Counted from the first letter of the stretch, positions 45,506 through 54,503 are shown. The stretch is DNA of 64,000 bases from Paenibacillus sp. yr247 (GCF_900103825.1 NZ_FNIF01000011.1:80001-144000), one strand, 5' to 3'. The notes: generated from the sequence alone by a model not told the origin. Numbers and translations are program-made.

Positions 45506-46262
45506 GGATGTACTAAGCGAGATGGAGATTCCTATCTCAGGTATTCATATGGATTTGGTTAGCTCACGAAAAGCTACGTATCTCCGAATTTGCAGCGACA
45601 CTCCTATGCGGACGTTGAATTCTTCGCCATGGGGCGGTGGTTTCGGCACGCATAAGGTCATGTTGAATCGGCAAGTAGACAAGCTGTATAACGAAGCTGA
45701 TCCCCTACGAGAGATGGACGATTTCATCCAAAGTGAGGGCTTGAGTCCCCAAGAAACAGCTGGTATGCTGACCGCGGCTAGGGTGAAAGATGTTGGCTAT
45801 AGCGCCTTAACCTGGGGGGCGGATGAAGCCGCAGATATCAGCGAATATGACCGGAAACTTTCGCAGCGGTTAGGGGAGGAGCTCCTTCACGTTTGCTCAT
45901 GGGTAACGGTTGGGCTTGGGAACAAAGCTAGAGCTGGCGCGGAGCTACCTGCCGCTTCGCTTTACCCTGGGACCATTAACACAATTGTCGTAATTAATGG
46001 CAGTTTAACAGATGCAGCGATGGTCAACGCTGTCATCACGGCTACAGAAGCCAAGGCGGCAGCGCTTCAAGCGTTGGGCGTCCATGTGGATGGTCAGACA
46101 GCTACTGGAACGACAACGGATGCCGTGCTGATTGCTACAACATGCCGCGGTCAAACTTACAGCTATGCCGGTACAGCGACAACGCTAGGCTACCTGATTG
46201 GAAGAACCGTTTATAAAGCTATCATGGCTTCGGGACAATTGTATGAGAAAACGCCCTACTGA
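45492..46262 (+). CDS. cbiZ: Adenosylcobinamide amidohydrolase (CbiZ family)
   Basis: About 256 residues. The start is uncertain: ATGs at 45492/45495 overlap the upstream gene's stop and would be coupled, while ATG 45522 is also possible. Conserved CbiZ features: SSPWGGGFG near the N-terminus, QETAGMLTAARVKDVGYSA, and TVGLGNKARAGAE, GTINTIVVINGSLTDAAMVN, then GTTTDAVLIAT toward the end. The enzyme removes aminopropanol from adenosylcobinamide to give adenosylcobyric acid, a salvage step toward vitamin B12. Other cobalamin genes are absent here, but the B12-dependent reductase nrdJ lies 10 kb away. Confidence 0.88.
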   Translation: MMTNRDVLSEMEIPISGIHMDLVSSRKATYLRICSDTPMRTLNSSPWGGGFGTHKVMLNRQVDKLYNEADPLREMDDFIQSEGLSPQETAGMLTAARVKDVGYSALTWGADEAADISEYDRKLSQRLGEELLHVCSWVTVGLGNKARAGAELPAASLYPGTINTIVVINGSLTDAAMVNAVITATEAKAAALQALGVHVDGQTATGTTTDAVLIATTCRGQTYSYAGTATTLGYLIGRTVYKAIMASGQLYEKTPY

Positions 46263-46298
46263 TCCTCATGGAATTCGTAGAGCGTTTTTGTTTTTTTT
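46248..46298 (+). terminator. Terminator of the cbiZ operon
   Basis: Stem AAAACGCCCTAC / GTAGAGCGTTTT with one mismatch, overlapping the last codons of cbiZ, followed by a long T-tract (TTTTTGTTTTTTTT). Confidence 0.8.
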
Positions 46299-46304
46299 GG
46301 TTAG

Positions 46305-46484
46305 CTAGGATCTACGGAAAACGCCGTAAGCTACCGCTGCTGTAATCGCATCTAGACTAGATTCATCCTCATCTTCACTTTTGAAGTTTGGATCATGTAC
46401 AATGGCTTCGGCTTCACCTTCGGTTAGTTCCCGTTGATTGCCTGTATATTTCGGTTCAAGGGCTTTAATTTCTTCCTTATCCAT
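46305..46484 (-). CDS. Small acidic protein (59 aa)
   Basis: ATG 46484 is preceded by AAAGGAGG at 8 bp, an ideal ribosome site. The product (MDKEEIKALEPKYTGNQREL at the start) is rich in Glu/Asp, contains an HDPNF motif, and ends AITAAVAYGVFRRS. Just under the usual length cut-off and so easily missed. No family recognised; strong translation signal supports a real gene. Confidence 0.7.
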   Translation of the reverse strand: MDKEEIKALEPKYTGNQRELTEGEAEAIVHDPNFKSEDEDESSLDAITAAVAYGVFRRS

Positions 46485-46555
46485 CAGTCACCCCTCCTTT
46501 GGGGATAGGGTTTGGAGAGGCCGAAGGAATTATACATGAATTGTAAAAAGTTTCG

Positions 46556-46585
46556 TTGACTAGCTTTCAATTCCCATGTTATATT
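46556..46585 (+). promoter_or_regulatory. Promoter of tRNA-Leu
   Basis: TTGACT (46556-46561), 18 bp, TATATT (46580-46585), 46 bp before the mature tRNA 5' end. Confidence 0.7.
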
Positions 46586-46631
46586 AAATTTTGTCACGGC
46601 TATTACGACTTCGTTCATAGAAGCCGCACAT

Positions 46632-46715
46632 GCGATCATGGCGGAATTGGCAGACGCGCACGGTTCAGGTCCGTGTGGGCTTACCCCCGTGGAGGTTCGA
46701 GTCCTCTTGATCGCA
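46632..46715 (+). tRNA. tRNA-Leu (anticodon CAG)
   Basis: 84 nt, class II tRNA. Perfect 7-bp acceptor GCGATCA / TGATCGC with discriminator A; D-arm with GGC; anticodon stem CACGG / CCGTG enclosing the loop TTCAGGT (anticodon CAG, reads CUG); long variable arm GGGCTTACCCCC; T-arm GGAGG-TTCGAGT-CCTCT. CCA is not encoded, so it is added after transcription. Own promoter and terminator. Confidence 0.97.
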
Positions 46716-46727
46716 TCAACTCACTGC

Positions 46728-46765
46728 AACCCTTTCAGATGAAATCTGAAAGGGTTGTTTTCATT
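46728..46765. terminator. tRNA terminator
   Basis: Perfect 13-bp stem AACCCTTTCAGAT / ATCTGAAAGGGTT with a GAA loop, followed by GTTTTC. Confidence 0.85.
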
Positions 46766-46938
46766 ATTTCCTAGGAAATAATGTCGATTGGCGGCAGCAA
46801 TCTTTGTTGCAGCGAATGATCAAGAAAATCCACTCCGCTTTCAAATGAGTAAGCTTAACTCCGTATAGCGGTTTTCATGAAAAATAGGTATAATACATAG
46901 TATAGATTGTACATGTTTATAAAGGAGCTGAAATTTTC

Positions 46939-47592
46939 ATGGATAGAACGATTACGGTTACACATTCAGGCAGTTTTGCTCATGTTCTTCAAACGTTTGC
47001 TATTTCCCTTCTGGTTTCCTTCGTTGGGACATTAATCGGAGCGATTGTCGTGCCACCATCGATGATTATGCTTTTCATCATTGCAGAGGTGGTTATGCTG
47101 GTTGCCGCTATCGTGATTCGGATTCGCGGTAAGCATATTGGATACGGATTTCTTTACGCGTTTACGGCCATTTCAGGAGTTACCTTGTATCCAGTCATTA
47201 TGCATTATGGCGGTATGCTGGGGGCGAACGTAGTATCTGGCGCGTTCTTCGCGACTGCGGCGATCTTCGCCGGGCTCGCCTTCTATGCTCACCGCTCGCA
47301 GCGTGATTTCAGCTTTCTAGGCGGCTTCTTGTTCGCAGGAACAATTGGTCTCGTGCTCATGAGTGTCATTGGCATGTTCGTAAGCTTTGGTTCTGTCATG
47401 AACCTGGTTTGGTCGATGATTGGCATCTTGATTTTCAGTGGTTGGGCTCTCTACGATGTGGCGCAATACCGCAATGGTGTAGCTGCGGAAGAAGTTCCTT
47501 TGGCTGCATTAAATATTTATCTCGATTTCATTAATCTCTTCCTGTATATCTTAAGATTCCTAGCATCCATTGCTGGTATTAACAGGGATTAG
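46939..47592 (+). CDS. Bax inhibitor-1/YccA-family membrane protein
   Basis: 217 residues, seven hydrophobic helices. N-terminal ITVTHSGSFAHVLQTFAISL, and a C-terminal half with SMIGILIFSGWALYDVAQYR, the conserved Asp-containing helix pair used as a pH/Ca2+ sensor in BsYetJ-type members. Likely a calcium-leak or stress-related membrane channel. AAAGGAG lies 9 bp before the ATG. Monocistronic, with a terminator after it. Confidence 0.9.
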   Translation: MDRTITVTHSGSFAHVLQTFAISLLVSFVGTLIGAIVVPPSMIMLFIIAEVVMLVAAIVIRIRGKHIGYGFLYAFTAISGVTLYPVIMHYGGMLGANVVSGAFFATAAIFAGLAFYAHRSQRDFSFLGGFLFAGTIGLVLMSVIGMFVSFGSVMNLVWSMIGILIFSGWALYDVAQYRNGVAAEEVPLAALNIYLDFINLFLYILRFLASIAGINRD

Positions 47593-47611
47593 AGAAATGT
47601 TAGAAACACCA

Positions 47612-47664
47612 AAAAAGCACTTTCGAATCTTACCGACTGGTGGGAATCGAAGGTGCTTTTTGCT
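47612..47664. terminator. Bidirectional intrinsic terminator
   Basis: Stem AAAAAGCACTTTCGA / TCGAAGGTGCTTTTT with a G-T wobble, 15-nt loop. Shared with the convergent gene at 47671. Confidence 0.82.
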
Positions 47665-47670
47665 TTGTGG

Positions 47671-47913
47671 CTATCCGGGAGAACGAGCTAAGAGCTCGTT
47701 CTGAACTTGGTCGTCATGGTAATAAGAAATATCTCCGCGAAAGCTTCGATTAACTTCCAACAGGGTATGCAGTAGTAGGATGAGTTCAGCATGGCTCAAC
47801 CGAACGGTGGCTGCCTCTTCTTTCTCGTGATTGCTCAGTTTCAACTCAAGCAGATGATCGAATTTATCCATTTGAATTTCAATCTGATCAGTTAGGAGCA
47901 TCTGTTCCCACAT
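47671..47913 (-). CDS. Hypothetical protein (80 aa)
   Basis: ATG 47913 is chosen because AGAGGTG lies 6 bp before it; the open frame continues upstream to 47961 without a site. Helical and acidic, with LSHAELILLLHTLLEVNRSF. No family recognised. Confidence 0.7.
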   Translation of the reverse strand: MWEQMLLTDQIEIQMDKFDHLLELKLSNHEKEEAATVRLSHAELILLLHTLLEVNRSFRGDISYYHDDQVQNELLARSPG

Positions 47914-48077
47914 CCAATACACCTCTTTTTCGCTAAATGCTTTTAGTATATGCGGCAGCAAGGAGAATAGAAGCGTATGGACGTTACATGCTCGATCGAT
48001 TTTTTTGATACAAGCACGATTTTCTGTCTCTCTTCATACAATTTAATGATCCTAGAAGGGTAGAGAGGAGATGACCT

Positions 48078-48359
48078 ATGGCGGCTTGCAGTACATGGAC
48101 GTATAGAGGTATTTCGTCTTCAGTATTTAAAGCCTTACAACAAGTCGGCAGAAAACAGGGATTTATGATTCCCAACGCAGCTTCAGGCAAGTTCATGATT
48201 ACCGTTGTTGGCATGAATGTCGGTTTTCAATATGCATGGGATACAAATGCTCAAACTTTATTATTGCAGTGTGATAACAAACCAATGCTGCTAGGTTGTG
48301 GTACAATTAAAACTTTTGCAGATAAAATCATTGCGGAAAGTGGCGGAAAGATCGGTTGA
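48078..48359 (+). CDS. Hypothetical protein (93 aa)
   Basis: GAGGAG lies 7 bp before the ATG. Alternating hydrophobic strands (KFMITVVGMNVGFQYAWDTN, TLLLQCDNKPMLLGCGTIKT) suggest a small beta-rich fold. Four Cys residues are present but no clear metal motif. No family recognised. Confidence 0.7.
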   Translation: MAACSTWTYRGISSSVFKALQQVGRKQGFMIPNAASGKFMITVVGMNVGFQYAWDTNAQTLLLQCDNKPMLLGCGTIKTFADKIIAESGGKIG

Positions 48360-48437
48360 ACCCATGTCGCCCACCTGTCTATTGCGTTTAAGCCCATGTC
48401 TCTCTGGTTAAAATAGGGAGAGAAGGCAGGTGGGAGT

Positions 48438-48629
48438 ATGGCAAAAAGCGATGAATTGGTAAAGTACATAACTCAACAAGTAGTTACGTATATAGACACA
48501 CCAAGGGATGTTCGTCAGCAGGCTAAAGCCATGAACAAGGAACAAAGGGAAAACTGGCAGACACGCTGGTTCGGCATGCTGCCGCTGGCCGCTCGGATGC
48601 TGATTGACCAGGTAAAACCTAAGAAGTGA
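48438..48629 (+). CDS. yqzE: YqzE family small protein
   Basis: 63 residues, start MAKSDELVKYITQQVVTYID and basic end RMLIDQVKPKK, with RENWQTRWFGMLPLA in the middle; matches the small YqzE family of Bacillales, which in Bacillus lies with competence genes. Here it is alone. AGGTGGGAG precedes the ATG. Function unknown. Confidence 0.88.
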   Translation: MAKSDELVKYITQQVVTYIDTPRDVRQQAKAMNKEQRENWQTRWFGMLPLAARMLIDQVKPKK

Positions 48630-48758
48630 AATTACGAAGCCTCTTGCAAATGATCGGGAGATTGTCATAACCTGATTGTTCTGCGGGAGGTTTTTTATGT
48701 TACCTAGCGAATAAGGGAGGGGATGAAAACATTTGAAAGTAGGAAGGATGAAGTCACA

Positions 48759-49409
48759 ATGAAACTTGAGAAAAACACTAAACTTGTCATGATCGGTGAT
48801 TCGGTAACGGATTGTGAGCGTACAAAGCCAGTTGGCGAGGGATTGTTTGGAGCTATTGGCAAAGGTTACGTTTCTATTGTGGACGGGCTGCTTAATGCAT
48901 CGTACCCAGAGCTGCAAATCCGTACAGTGAATATGGGAAACAGCGGAAACACGGTGCTAGATCTCAAAGCAAGATGGCAAACGGACGTCCTTGATCTGAA
49001 GCCGGATTGGTTATCCATCATGATAGGCATTAATGACGTATGGAGACATTTCGACTTACCGCTTCAAAAAGAAATTCAGGTTGGCAGTGAAACTTATGAA
49101 AAAACGTTAAGAGAGCTAGTAACACAAACGCGTTCGCATGTAAAAGGGATTGTACTGATGTCGCCATTTTACATAGAACCTAATCCACAGGATGCCATGC
49201 GCTCCAAAATGGATCAATACGGTGAAGTCGTGAAAAAGATTGCCGAAGAAACGGGCTCCATTTTTGTGGATACGCAGGCTGCGTTCGAGCCTGTACTTCA
49301 GGTCTACTACCCTGCATACCTCGCATGGGATCGTGTACATCCGAATCATGTAGGGCATACCGTTCTAGCCAATGCTTTTTTGAAAGCTATTGATTTTAAT
49401 TGGAAATAA
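48759..49409 (+). CDS. SGNH/GDSL-type hydrolase
   Basis: 216 residues from ATG 48759 (AGGAAGGA 10 bp before); an ATG at 48723 is nearly on top of GGGAGGGG and would add 12 residues. Block I MIGDSVTDCER with the catalytic Ser, block II Gly in MGNSGNTV, block III IGINDVWRH, and block V DRVHPNHVG with Asp/His. These enzymes are esterases or lipases, often deacetylating carbohydrate esters. Cytosolic, no signal peptide. Confidence 0.92.
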   Translation: MKLEKNTKLVMIGDSVTDCERTKPVGEGLFGAIGKGYVSIVDGLLNASYPELQIRTVNMGNSGNTVLDLKARWQTDVLDLKPDWLSIMIGINDVWRHFDLPLQKEIQVGSETYEKTLRELVTQTRSHVKGIVLMSPFYIEPNPQDAMRSKMDQYGEVVKKIAEETGSIFVDTQAAFEPVLQVYYPAYLAWDRVHPNHVGHTVLANAFLKAIDFNWK

Positions 49410-49413
49410 GTCG

Positions 49414-49455
49414 AAAAGCCTTAGACCTCTCGATAGTGGTCTAAGGCTTTTATTA
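49414..49455. terminator. Bidirectional intrinsic terminator
   Basis: Perfect 14-bp stem AAAAGCCTTAGACC / GGTCTAAGGCTTTT, 10-nt loop. Confidence 0.88.
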
Positions 49456-50403
49456 GGGGTAAATATGTCCTTGTCTTAACGCCGCCTCCAGTAATACGTA
49501 ACGTGGACCAACATGATCTAAAGTGAGGTAGGAATCCCCATCTTCCCATAGCTGGTAACCAAGAATTGCGAGAGGCAGTGTCACTTGACCTTCATAAAGC
49601 TCGGTGACATAGGTTAGCTTGTCCTGCAAGTTTAAAGCGTTTTGAAATTCCTTGAGTCCGGTCACTGAAAGCGGATTCCCTTGGACCCAAGGAAGACGAT
49701 CATAGGGATCGAAGGCAGGATATAATACCGTTGTGGCTTTGCCCTGTAATTTTGTCCCCTTAATTAGAGTGTCCGTAAGACTAGGCTTAGGCTCATCTTT
49801 GAGCGGAAGCACTTCACCTGATTTGGCATCTAAATAATACGTTTGGTCTTGGATATTTACTTTCCATACAGCTGTTAGTGAATCCATGTATAATCGGTTT
49901 TTCATGATCATTTCATTTTGAATAAAATCAGAGTAAGAGGTAGTAGCTGGAATGAGTTCCTGCTGTATCAATGATCGATACAGCGTGGTCAAGCTGAATA
50001 ATGGATTGTTACCTGTTCCGTATTCGGTTAACCGGAAGGAGCCATTTTCTGTGGCATGTACGATCATGTAGCCAACGTCTTGTCCATGATCTGTGAGGAT
50101 AATCACCCATCCATGTGTGCCTGGCCCGAGAGGATAACTGTTCCAAGCTGCCGTTTGCCAGCCTTCAAATCCCTTTTCGTGAGCGAGGGTTGCTCGCCAA
50201 CTGTTGATCGTAGCTGCCAAAGAGGATTCGCTCCGCAAATCCGGTATTGGTTTCGTCGCTGTGTTACTTACTATTGTTTCCTTTGCCGTTTGTGTAAGGC
50301 TTGTCCTATCAAGACCTTCACCCACAGAGGTTTGGAGCGGTATGAATAATAAACTGCTTACACTAATTAAGCAAGCTGCTGTCCATGTTGTCCACAGCTT
50401 CAT
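49453..50403 (-). CDS. Hypothetical exported protein
   Basis: 316 residues with a signal peptide (about 1-30, hydrophobic ACLISVSSLLFIPL). The extracellular region has a PepSY-like repeat, VWKVNIQDQTYYLDAKSGEV at about 180-199, and a C-terminal DGDSYLTLDHVGPRYVLLEA end. GGTGAACGAGG precedes the ATG. No enzyme motif recognised; Bacillales-specific. Confidence 0.8.
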   Translation of the reverse strand: MKLWTTWTAACLISVSSLLFIPLQTSVGEGLDRTSLTQTAKETIVSNTATKPIPDLRSESSLAATINSWRATLAHEKGFEGWQTAAWNSYPLGPGTHGWVIILTDHGQDVGYMIVHATENGSFRLTEYGTGNNPLFSLTTLYRSLIQQELIPATTSYSDFIQNEMIMKNRLYMDSLTAVWKVNIQDQTYYLDAKSGEVLPLKDEPKPSLTDTLIKGTKLQGKATTVLYPAFDPYDRLPWVQGNPLSVTGLKEFQNALNLQDKLTYVTELYEGQVTLPLAILGYQLWEDGDSYLTLDHVGPRYVLLEAALRQGHIYP

Positions 50404-50517
50404 CCTCGTTCACCTACCTATCGTAACCTCTTTTATATGAATCTATTGTAATTCTTATGTTTTAAAAAGATTGTTAGAACCTGTAGCGTTAATTTTGCGA
50501 TGTTTTAGCGACTGACG

Positions 50518-51537
50518 TCAGTTCCTGGGTGTTCGCCCAGCGTTCAAATGAAACAATCCGCAATTGATGACAGAGACGACGATGCGCGGCTTGTGCTGCC
50601 AGTCGATTTCTTGCAGACGATTTCGGCATTGGGTTTCGATTTCGTCTCTTTTGTCAGGCTCTGCGCTCAGCAGAAGACCGTTGTAATAAGACTCAACACG
50701 GTCGATCTCACTGCGATGCTGTTCATTCGCTTCGTCAGCCCAACTGTGGTCGTACACGCTGATTTTGCGCTCGAGCGTCATTTCTAGGGCGTTTATGGCT
50801 TTGGGCAGTGAAATCGTATCAGGCAAAATATGACTATTCGCAGGCAGCTTTGGTGAAAGACTCTTAGTTAGCACATGCTTGTGAAAATGCTCCCGGATTT
50901 CGCCGCTATTCAGTTGGATGGCAAGGGAGTGAATTTCGCTTCGCTTGCGGTCGCAAGCAAGTTCAACCTTGTAATTGACACATAACCAGGTGTCATAAAC
51001 AAGCGATGCATGATACGTAGCTCCCGTCGGGAAGGGTTCTTCGAACAAATGAACGAATCGTCCCCGTTCACGGACAATACTGAACATTTGCTCTAAACGC
51101 CTGCTGCCGAAGATAACTTCGTCCTGCGGAACACGCGTGGTGATCGTCGTCGGAACGAAGCCGAAATAGCGGCCAAGAATGCTGTCGGAATTCTCGTCAG
51201 GCGCTACAGGGGATTGACTTGACCCTTGACCTTGAGATTGGCTATGGGCCTGGTTAGGAAACCCTCCATTTGGAGGGTTTTTCACTGCGGTTGCGGCGAC
51301 CTTCGGTTTGGACTCTAGCTTCATTTGTTCAGGATCTAAAATGAATTTATAGGTCATCGTTTCGGCGGGAGCCCCCGTTCGTTCCACGAAGCTCCAATAA
51401 TAAGGACGACCTGTCATCTCTTTGTCCGCTTCCGGAGACAGCTTAGTGGTGACGTAGGCGGGTGATTTCTCTATGATCGTGCAATTATATGCTTCAAGAA
51501 AACGCATGACGAACGTGTGAATGTTCCGTTTGTTCAT
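50518..51537 (-). CDS. yqhG: YqhG family protein
   Basis: 339 residues. N-terminal HTFVMRFLEAYNCTIIEKSP and the conserved SFVERTGAPAETMTYKFILD fit YqhG, which in Bacillus is encoded just after the helicase YqhH. The start overlaps the yqhH stop by 4 bp, so the pair is translationally coupled. A low-complexity insert rich in Gln/Ser/Asn (about 95-115) is unusual. Molecular function unknown; likely a cofactor of the YqhH helicase. Confidence 0.88.
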   Translation of the reverse strand: MNKRNIHTFVMRFLEAYNCTIIEKSPAYVTTKLSPEADKEMTGRPYYWSFVERTGAPAETMTYKFILDPEQMKLESKPKVAATAVKNPPNGGFPNQAHSQSQGQGSSQSPVAPDENSDSILGRYFGFVPTTITTRVPQDEVIFGSRRLEQMFSIVRERGRFVHLFEEPFPTGATYHASLVYDTWLCVNYKVELACDRKRSEIHSLAIQLNSGEIREHFHKHVLTKSLSPKLPANSHILPDTISLPKAINALEMTLERKISVYDHSWADEANEQHRSEIDRVESYYNGLLLSAEPDKRDEIETQCRNRLQEIDWQHKPRIVVSVINCGLFHLNAGRTPRN

Positions 51538-53327
51538 GGCCTTACCTCACCGCTTTGCATGCCGTAGGAGGCATCGATAACGCCTTGTATTGCGAGTCCC
51601 TGTAAAGGATCATTTTGTTCAACTTCCAATTTGACCTCGGTAATCGATTGGCCTAACTCATCGATCTTTCTACGTATATCTTCGCTTGAACCTGACTCCA
51701 TAATCATGCGGAACAACGATGTTTCGAGTGAGCCTTTCTTTTCGATCTTCTCCAGGATGGTATCAAGTTGTCCAATAACCAGCTCAAACATATTGATTTT
51801 TTCGTGCAGTAAAGAAAGAATATGTTCCTCAATCGTATTATTTGTAGATAAGTTATAAATGTTAACATCGTGCGTTTGTCCAAGACGATGTACACGGCCA
51901 ATGCGTTGTTCCACGCGCATCGGGTTCCAGGGCAGATCGAAATTAATCATGTTATGGCAAAACTGCAGATTAATTCCCTCACCTCCAGCTTCAGTTGCAA
52001 CAAGGACTTGTACACGGTTGCGGAATAAATCCATCATCCAATCTTTTTTTCCGCGATTCATCCCGCCCCGATAAGGCACAGCTGTAATTTTGTGTTGTTT
52101 TAAATAATTCAGCAAATACTCTTGCGAAGCTCGATATTCCGTGAAGATGATGACTTTATCATTAATATCTTGTATAAGCTTCATCGCGGTCTCCGCTTTG
52201 GTGTTTGCTTTAATACTGCGAATCAGCTCGACAAGCTCCCATATTTTAGCCCGAACCGGCGAATCCTCCGCTGTTTTCTTAAAAAGATTGACGAGAGTGA
52301 TGAATACGGCGTCCCGAGAGCTGCAAACCTCGCGCTGCAGAGTGATGAGCGAGAGCATGCTGCTGAGATCACCGGCACTTTCCTCATATCGTGTTCGAAC
52401 GAAATTCGTTACACCATCGTAGAGAGCCTGTTCGTCATCCGAAAGAGTGAGAGGGATGTTCTTCACAACCCGTTTGGTATAATGAACACCGCCGTCGCCG
52501 CGGCGGTTGCGAATCATTACCTTGGATAGCTCCTGTTGAAGCTGAACCTCGTTTTTCGGTATCCTTTTACCTACGACGTAATTGGATTTGAAGCTGCTTT
52601 GAATCCCCAGTTGACCTGGTTTGAGCAAGGTGATGAGGTTGAACAACTCTTTCAAGTCATTCTGCACCGGTGTGGCGGTGAGCAGCAGGCAATATTTTTT
52701 GCGCAGCTCATTCACGAAAGTGTAATTGGTCGTTTTCTTATTTTTTAGCTTGTGAGCTTCGTCCACGATCAGCATGTCATATTCAAGACCCATCACAATT
52801 TCTCGATGCGGGTCGCGTTTGGCAGTATCCATGGAGGCCACAATGACCTCGCTTTGCTTCCACATATAGGCTTTTTTATGAGCGACGGCCGGAATGCCGA
52901 ATTTAGAATTCAATTCTCGAACCCATTGCAGTACAAGGGAAGCTGGGACAAGGATAAGTGTCTTGCGCACCAGGCCGCGGATCATGTATTCTTTTAAAAT
53001 CAAACCAGCCTCGATCGTTTTCCCAAGTCCAACCTCATCGGCCAATATGGCGCGGCCTCGCATCTCGTTGAGCACACGTTTCGCCGTATCGATTTGATGA
53101 GCCATTGGCTCAAGCTGCCCCAGATGGACGAGGCACTGCATCTCGTCAAACGTAGAAATAAGCCCCGATTCTTCCGATTCGTAGGCTAGCTGGTAAAGCG
53201 TCCAGTCGTCCCATGGACCTCCTCCGCGCACACGATTATCCAGCTCAGTAAACCAGTCCCTCTCAAAGTGCATATCAAGCTGATTATGAATGGGGCGAAT
53301 GTTCTCTTGCTGTTCATGTTGACGCAT
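51534..53327 (-). CDS. yqhH: YqhH-like SNF2-family DEAD/DEAH-box ATPase
   Basis: 597 residues. Motif I DEVGLGKTIEAGLIL (about 97-111), motif II DEAH in MLIVDEAHKLKNK, motif III LLLTATP, and helicase C-terminal motifs VLVATEAGGEGINLQF and RIGRVHRLGQT. This is the RapA/SNF2 branch of nucleic-acid translocases. Coupled with yqhG. Immediately upstream (53341 onward) lies a tandem 36-bp repeat. Confidence 0.93.
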   Translation of the reverse strand: MRQHEQQENIRPIHNQLDMHFERDWFTELDNRVRGGGPWDDWTLYQLAYESEESGLISTFDEMQCLVHLGQLEPMAHQIDTAKRVLNEMRGRAILADEVGLGKTIEAGLILKEYMIRGLVRKTLILVPASLVLQWVRELNSKFGIPAVAHKKAYMWKQSEVIVASMDTAKRDPHREIVMGLEYDMLIVDEAHKLKNKKTTNYTFVNELRKKYCLLLTATPVQNDLKELFNLITLLKPGQLGIQSSFKSNYVVGKRIPKNEVQLQQELSKVMIRNRRGDGGVHYTKRVVKNIPLTLSDDEQALYDGVTNFVRTRYEESAGDLSSMLSLITLQREVCSSRDAVFITLVNLFKKTAEDSPVRAKIWELVELIRSIKANTKAETAMKLIQDINDKVIIFTEYRASQEYLLNYLKQHKITAVPYRGGMNRGKKDWMMDLFRNRVQVLVATEAGGEGINLQFCHNMINFDLPWNPMRVEQRIGRVHRLGQTHDVNIYNLSTNNTIEEHILSLLHEKINMFELVIGQLDTILEKIEKKGSLETSLFRMIMESGSSEDIRRKIDELGQSITEVKLEVEQNDPLQGLAIQGVIDASYGMQSGEVRP

Positions 53328-53364
53328 AGATGTGCCCTCCTTAGAGTTTGCGCAGCAAAACTGA

Positions 53365-53472
53365 CTTCGTAAGCATGAGCTGAGTTTCGTAAGAAAATAA
53401 CTTCATAAGCTTGCGCTGTGTTCGTAAGAAAACTAACTTCGTAAGTGTGAGCTGAATTTAGTATGTACGCCA
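53365..53472. repeat. Three tandem 36-bp imperfect repeats
   Basis: Units start at 53365, 53401 and 53437, each beginning CTTCRTAAG and containing a GAGCTG or GCGCTG core and, in the first two, TTCGTAAGAAAA. Read on the minus strand they would code a 12-residue repeat (SAHxYEVSFLxN). They lie between yqhH and lipM, immediately upstream of the yqhH start. Similar intergenic repeats may occur elsewhere in this genome. Confidence 0.8.
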
Positions 53473-53663
53473 TTTTGCTCAGCAGCTAATTGCCGAATAC
53501 GTGTTAGTATGTCCAGAAGAGGCGCTTTCATAACTTTTCCATGCAAGATGCAGTAAAACTGTAGGGAAAGTGTAACTGTCGCTAACATCGTAAGCTAGTA
53601 CAATTTTATGATATGATAAGAATTGTCTTTGGATATCAAAGTGGGAAAGGGTGACCGAAAGAG

Positions 53664-54503
53664 ATGACGGCATGGCGTTTTATACATACGGGAGATCGTT
53701 CTCCTGCTGAAAATATGGCTTTAGATGAAGCAATTCTAACCGCTCATAGTGAGGGAATCGTACCTCCTACGGTTCGTTTTTTCGGATGGAATCCAGCCAC
53801 ATTGTCGATTGGCTATTTCCAAAAAGCATCGGAAGTCGATCGGGAAGCAGTAGCTAGTGAGGGAATTGGCTTTGTACGTCGTCCTACCGGGGGGAGAGCA
53901 GTTCTGCACGATAAGGAGCTGACGTATAGTATAATTGTCGCTGAGGATTATCCGGGCATTCCCCGCAATGTGACCGAAGCTTACCGCGTGCTGAGCGAGG
54001 GGCTGCTGCAAGGATTTCGGGCGCTCGGACTTGGCGCCGAAATGGTGCAGCTCGCGAGTGATGAGGAGAAGGAGAAGTACGCTTCCGCTGGATCAGCGGC
54101 TTGCTTCGATTCCCCCTCGTGGTATGAGCTTGTTGTTGAGGGACGCAAAGTCGCCGGGAGTGCGCAGGTTCGGCAAAAAAATGTCGTGCTGCAGCACGGC
54201 TCCATCCTCCTGGATATGGATACTGATCAGCTGTTTCGAATGCTGCGCTTCTCGAACGAAAAGGTGGCGGATCGTATGAAACAGAGCTTTCTTAAGAAAG
54301 CCGTGGCGATTAACGAACTGCTTCTAGCGCAAGGGAAAGAGGCGGTGACACTGCGTCAGGTCGAGGAAGCGTTTCGTCGTGAAATCGCACTGGGGCTTGG
54401 CGTGGAGCTCGAAGAGGCTCCGTTGACACCATACGAGGTTGAACTGACCGATCAACTCGTACGTGAGAAATATGGTACGGACGAGTGGAATTTTCGGCGA
54501 TAA
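53664..54503 (+). CDS. lipM: Octanoyltransferase LipM (lipoate-protein ligase A fold)
   Basis: 279 residues. RRPTGGRAVLHDKELTYSI (about 72-90) is the lipoyl/octanoyl-binding loop. The acyl-enzyme Cys is C147 in SAACFDSPSWYEL, and the conserved Lys162 is in GRKVAGSAQ. It transfers octanoyl from ACP to the GcvH lipoyl domain, the first step of lipoate assembly. The presence of Cys147 separates LipM from the ligase LplJ. AAAGGGTGACC precedes the ATG. In Bacillus the same neighbourhood (yqhG, yqhM) is found. Confidence 0.93.
   Translation: MTAWRFIHTGDRSPAENMALDEAILTAHSEGIVPPTVRFFGWNPATLSIGYFQKASEVDREAVASEGIGFVRRPTGGRAVLHDKELTYSIIVAEDYPGIPRNVTEAYRVLSEGLLQGFRALGLGAEMVQLASDEEKEKYASAGSAACFDSPSWYELVVEGRKVAGSAQVRQKNVVLQHGSILLDMDTDQLFRMLRFSNEKVADRMKQSFLKKAVAINELLLAQGKEAVTLRQVEEAFRREIALGLGVELEEAPLTPYEVELTDQLVREKYGTDEWNFRR

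Noticed and set aside
53365..53472. CRISPR array
   Set aside because: The 36-bp units are directly contiguous with no spacers and diverge from each other; no cas genes are in the window.
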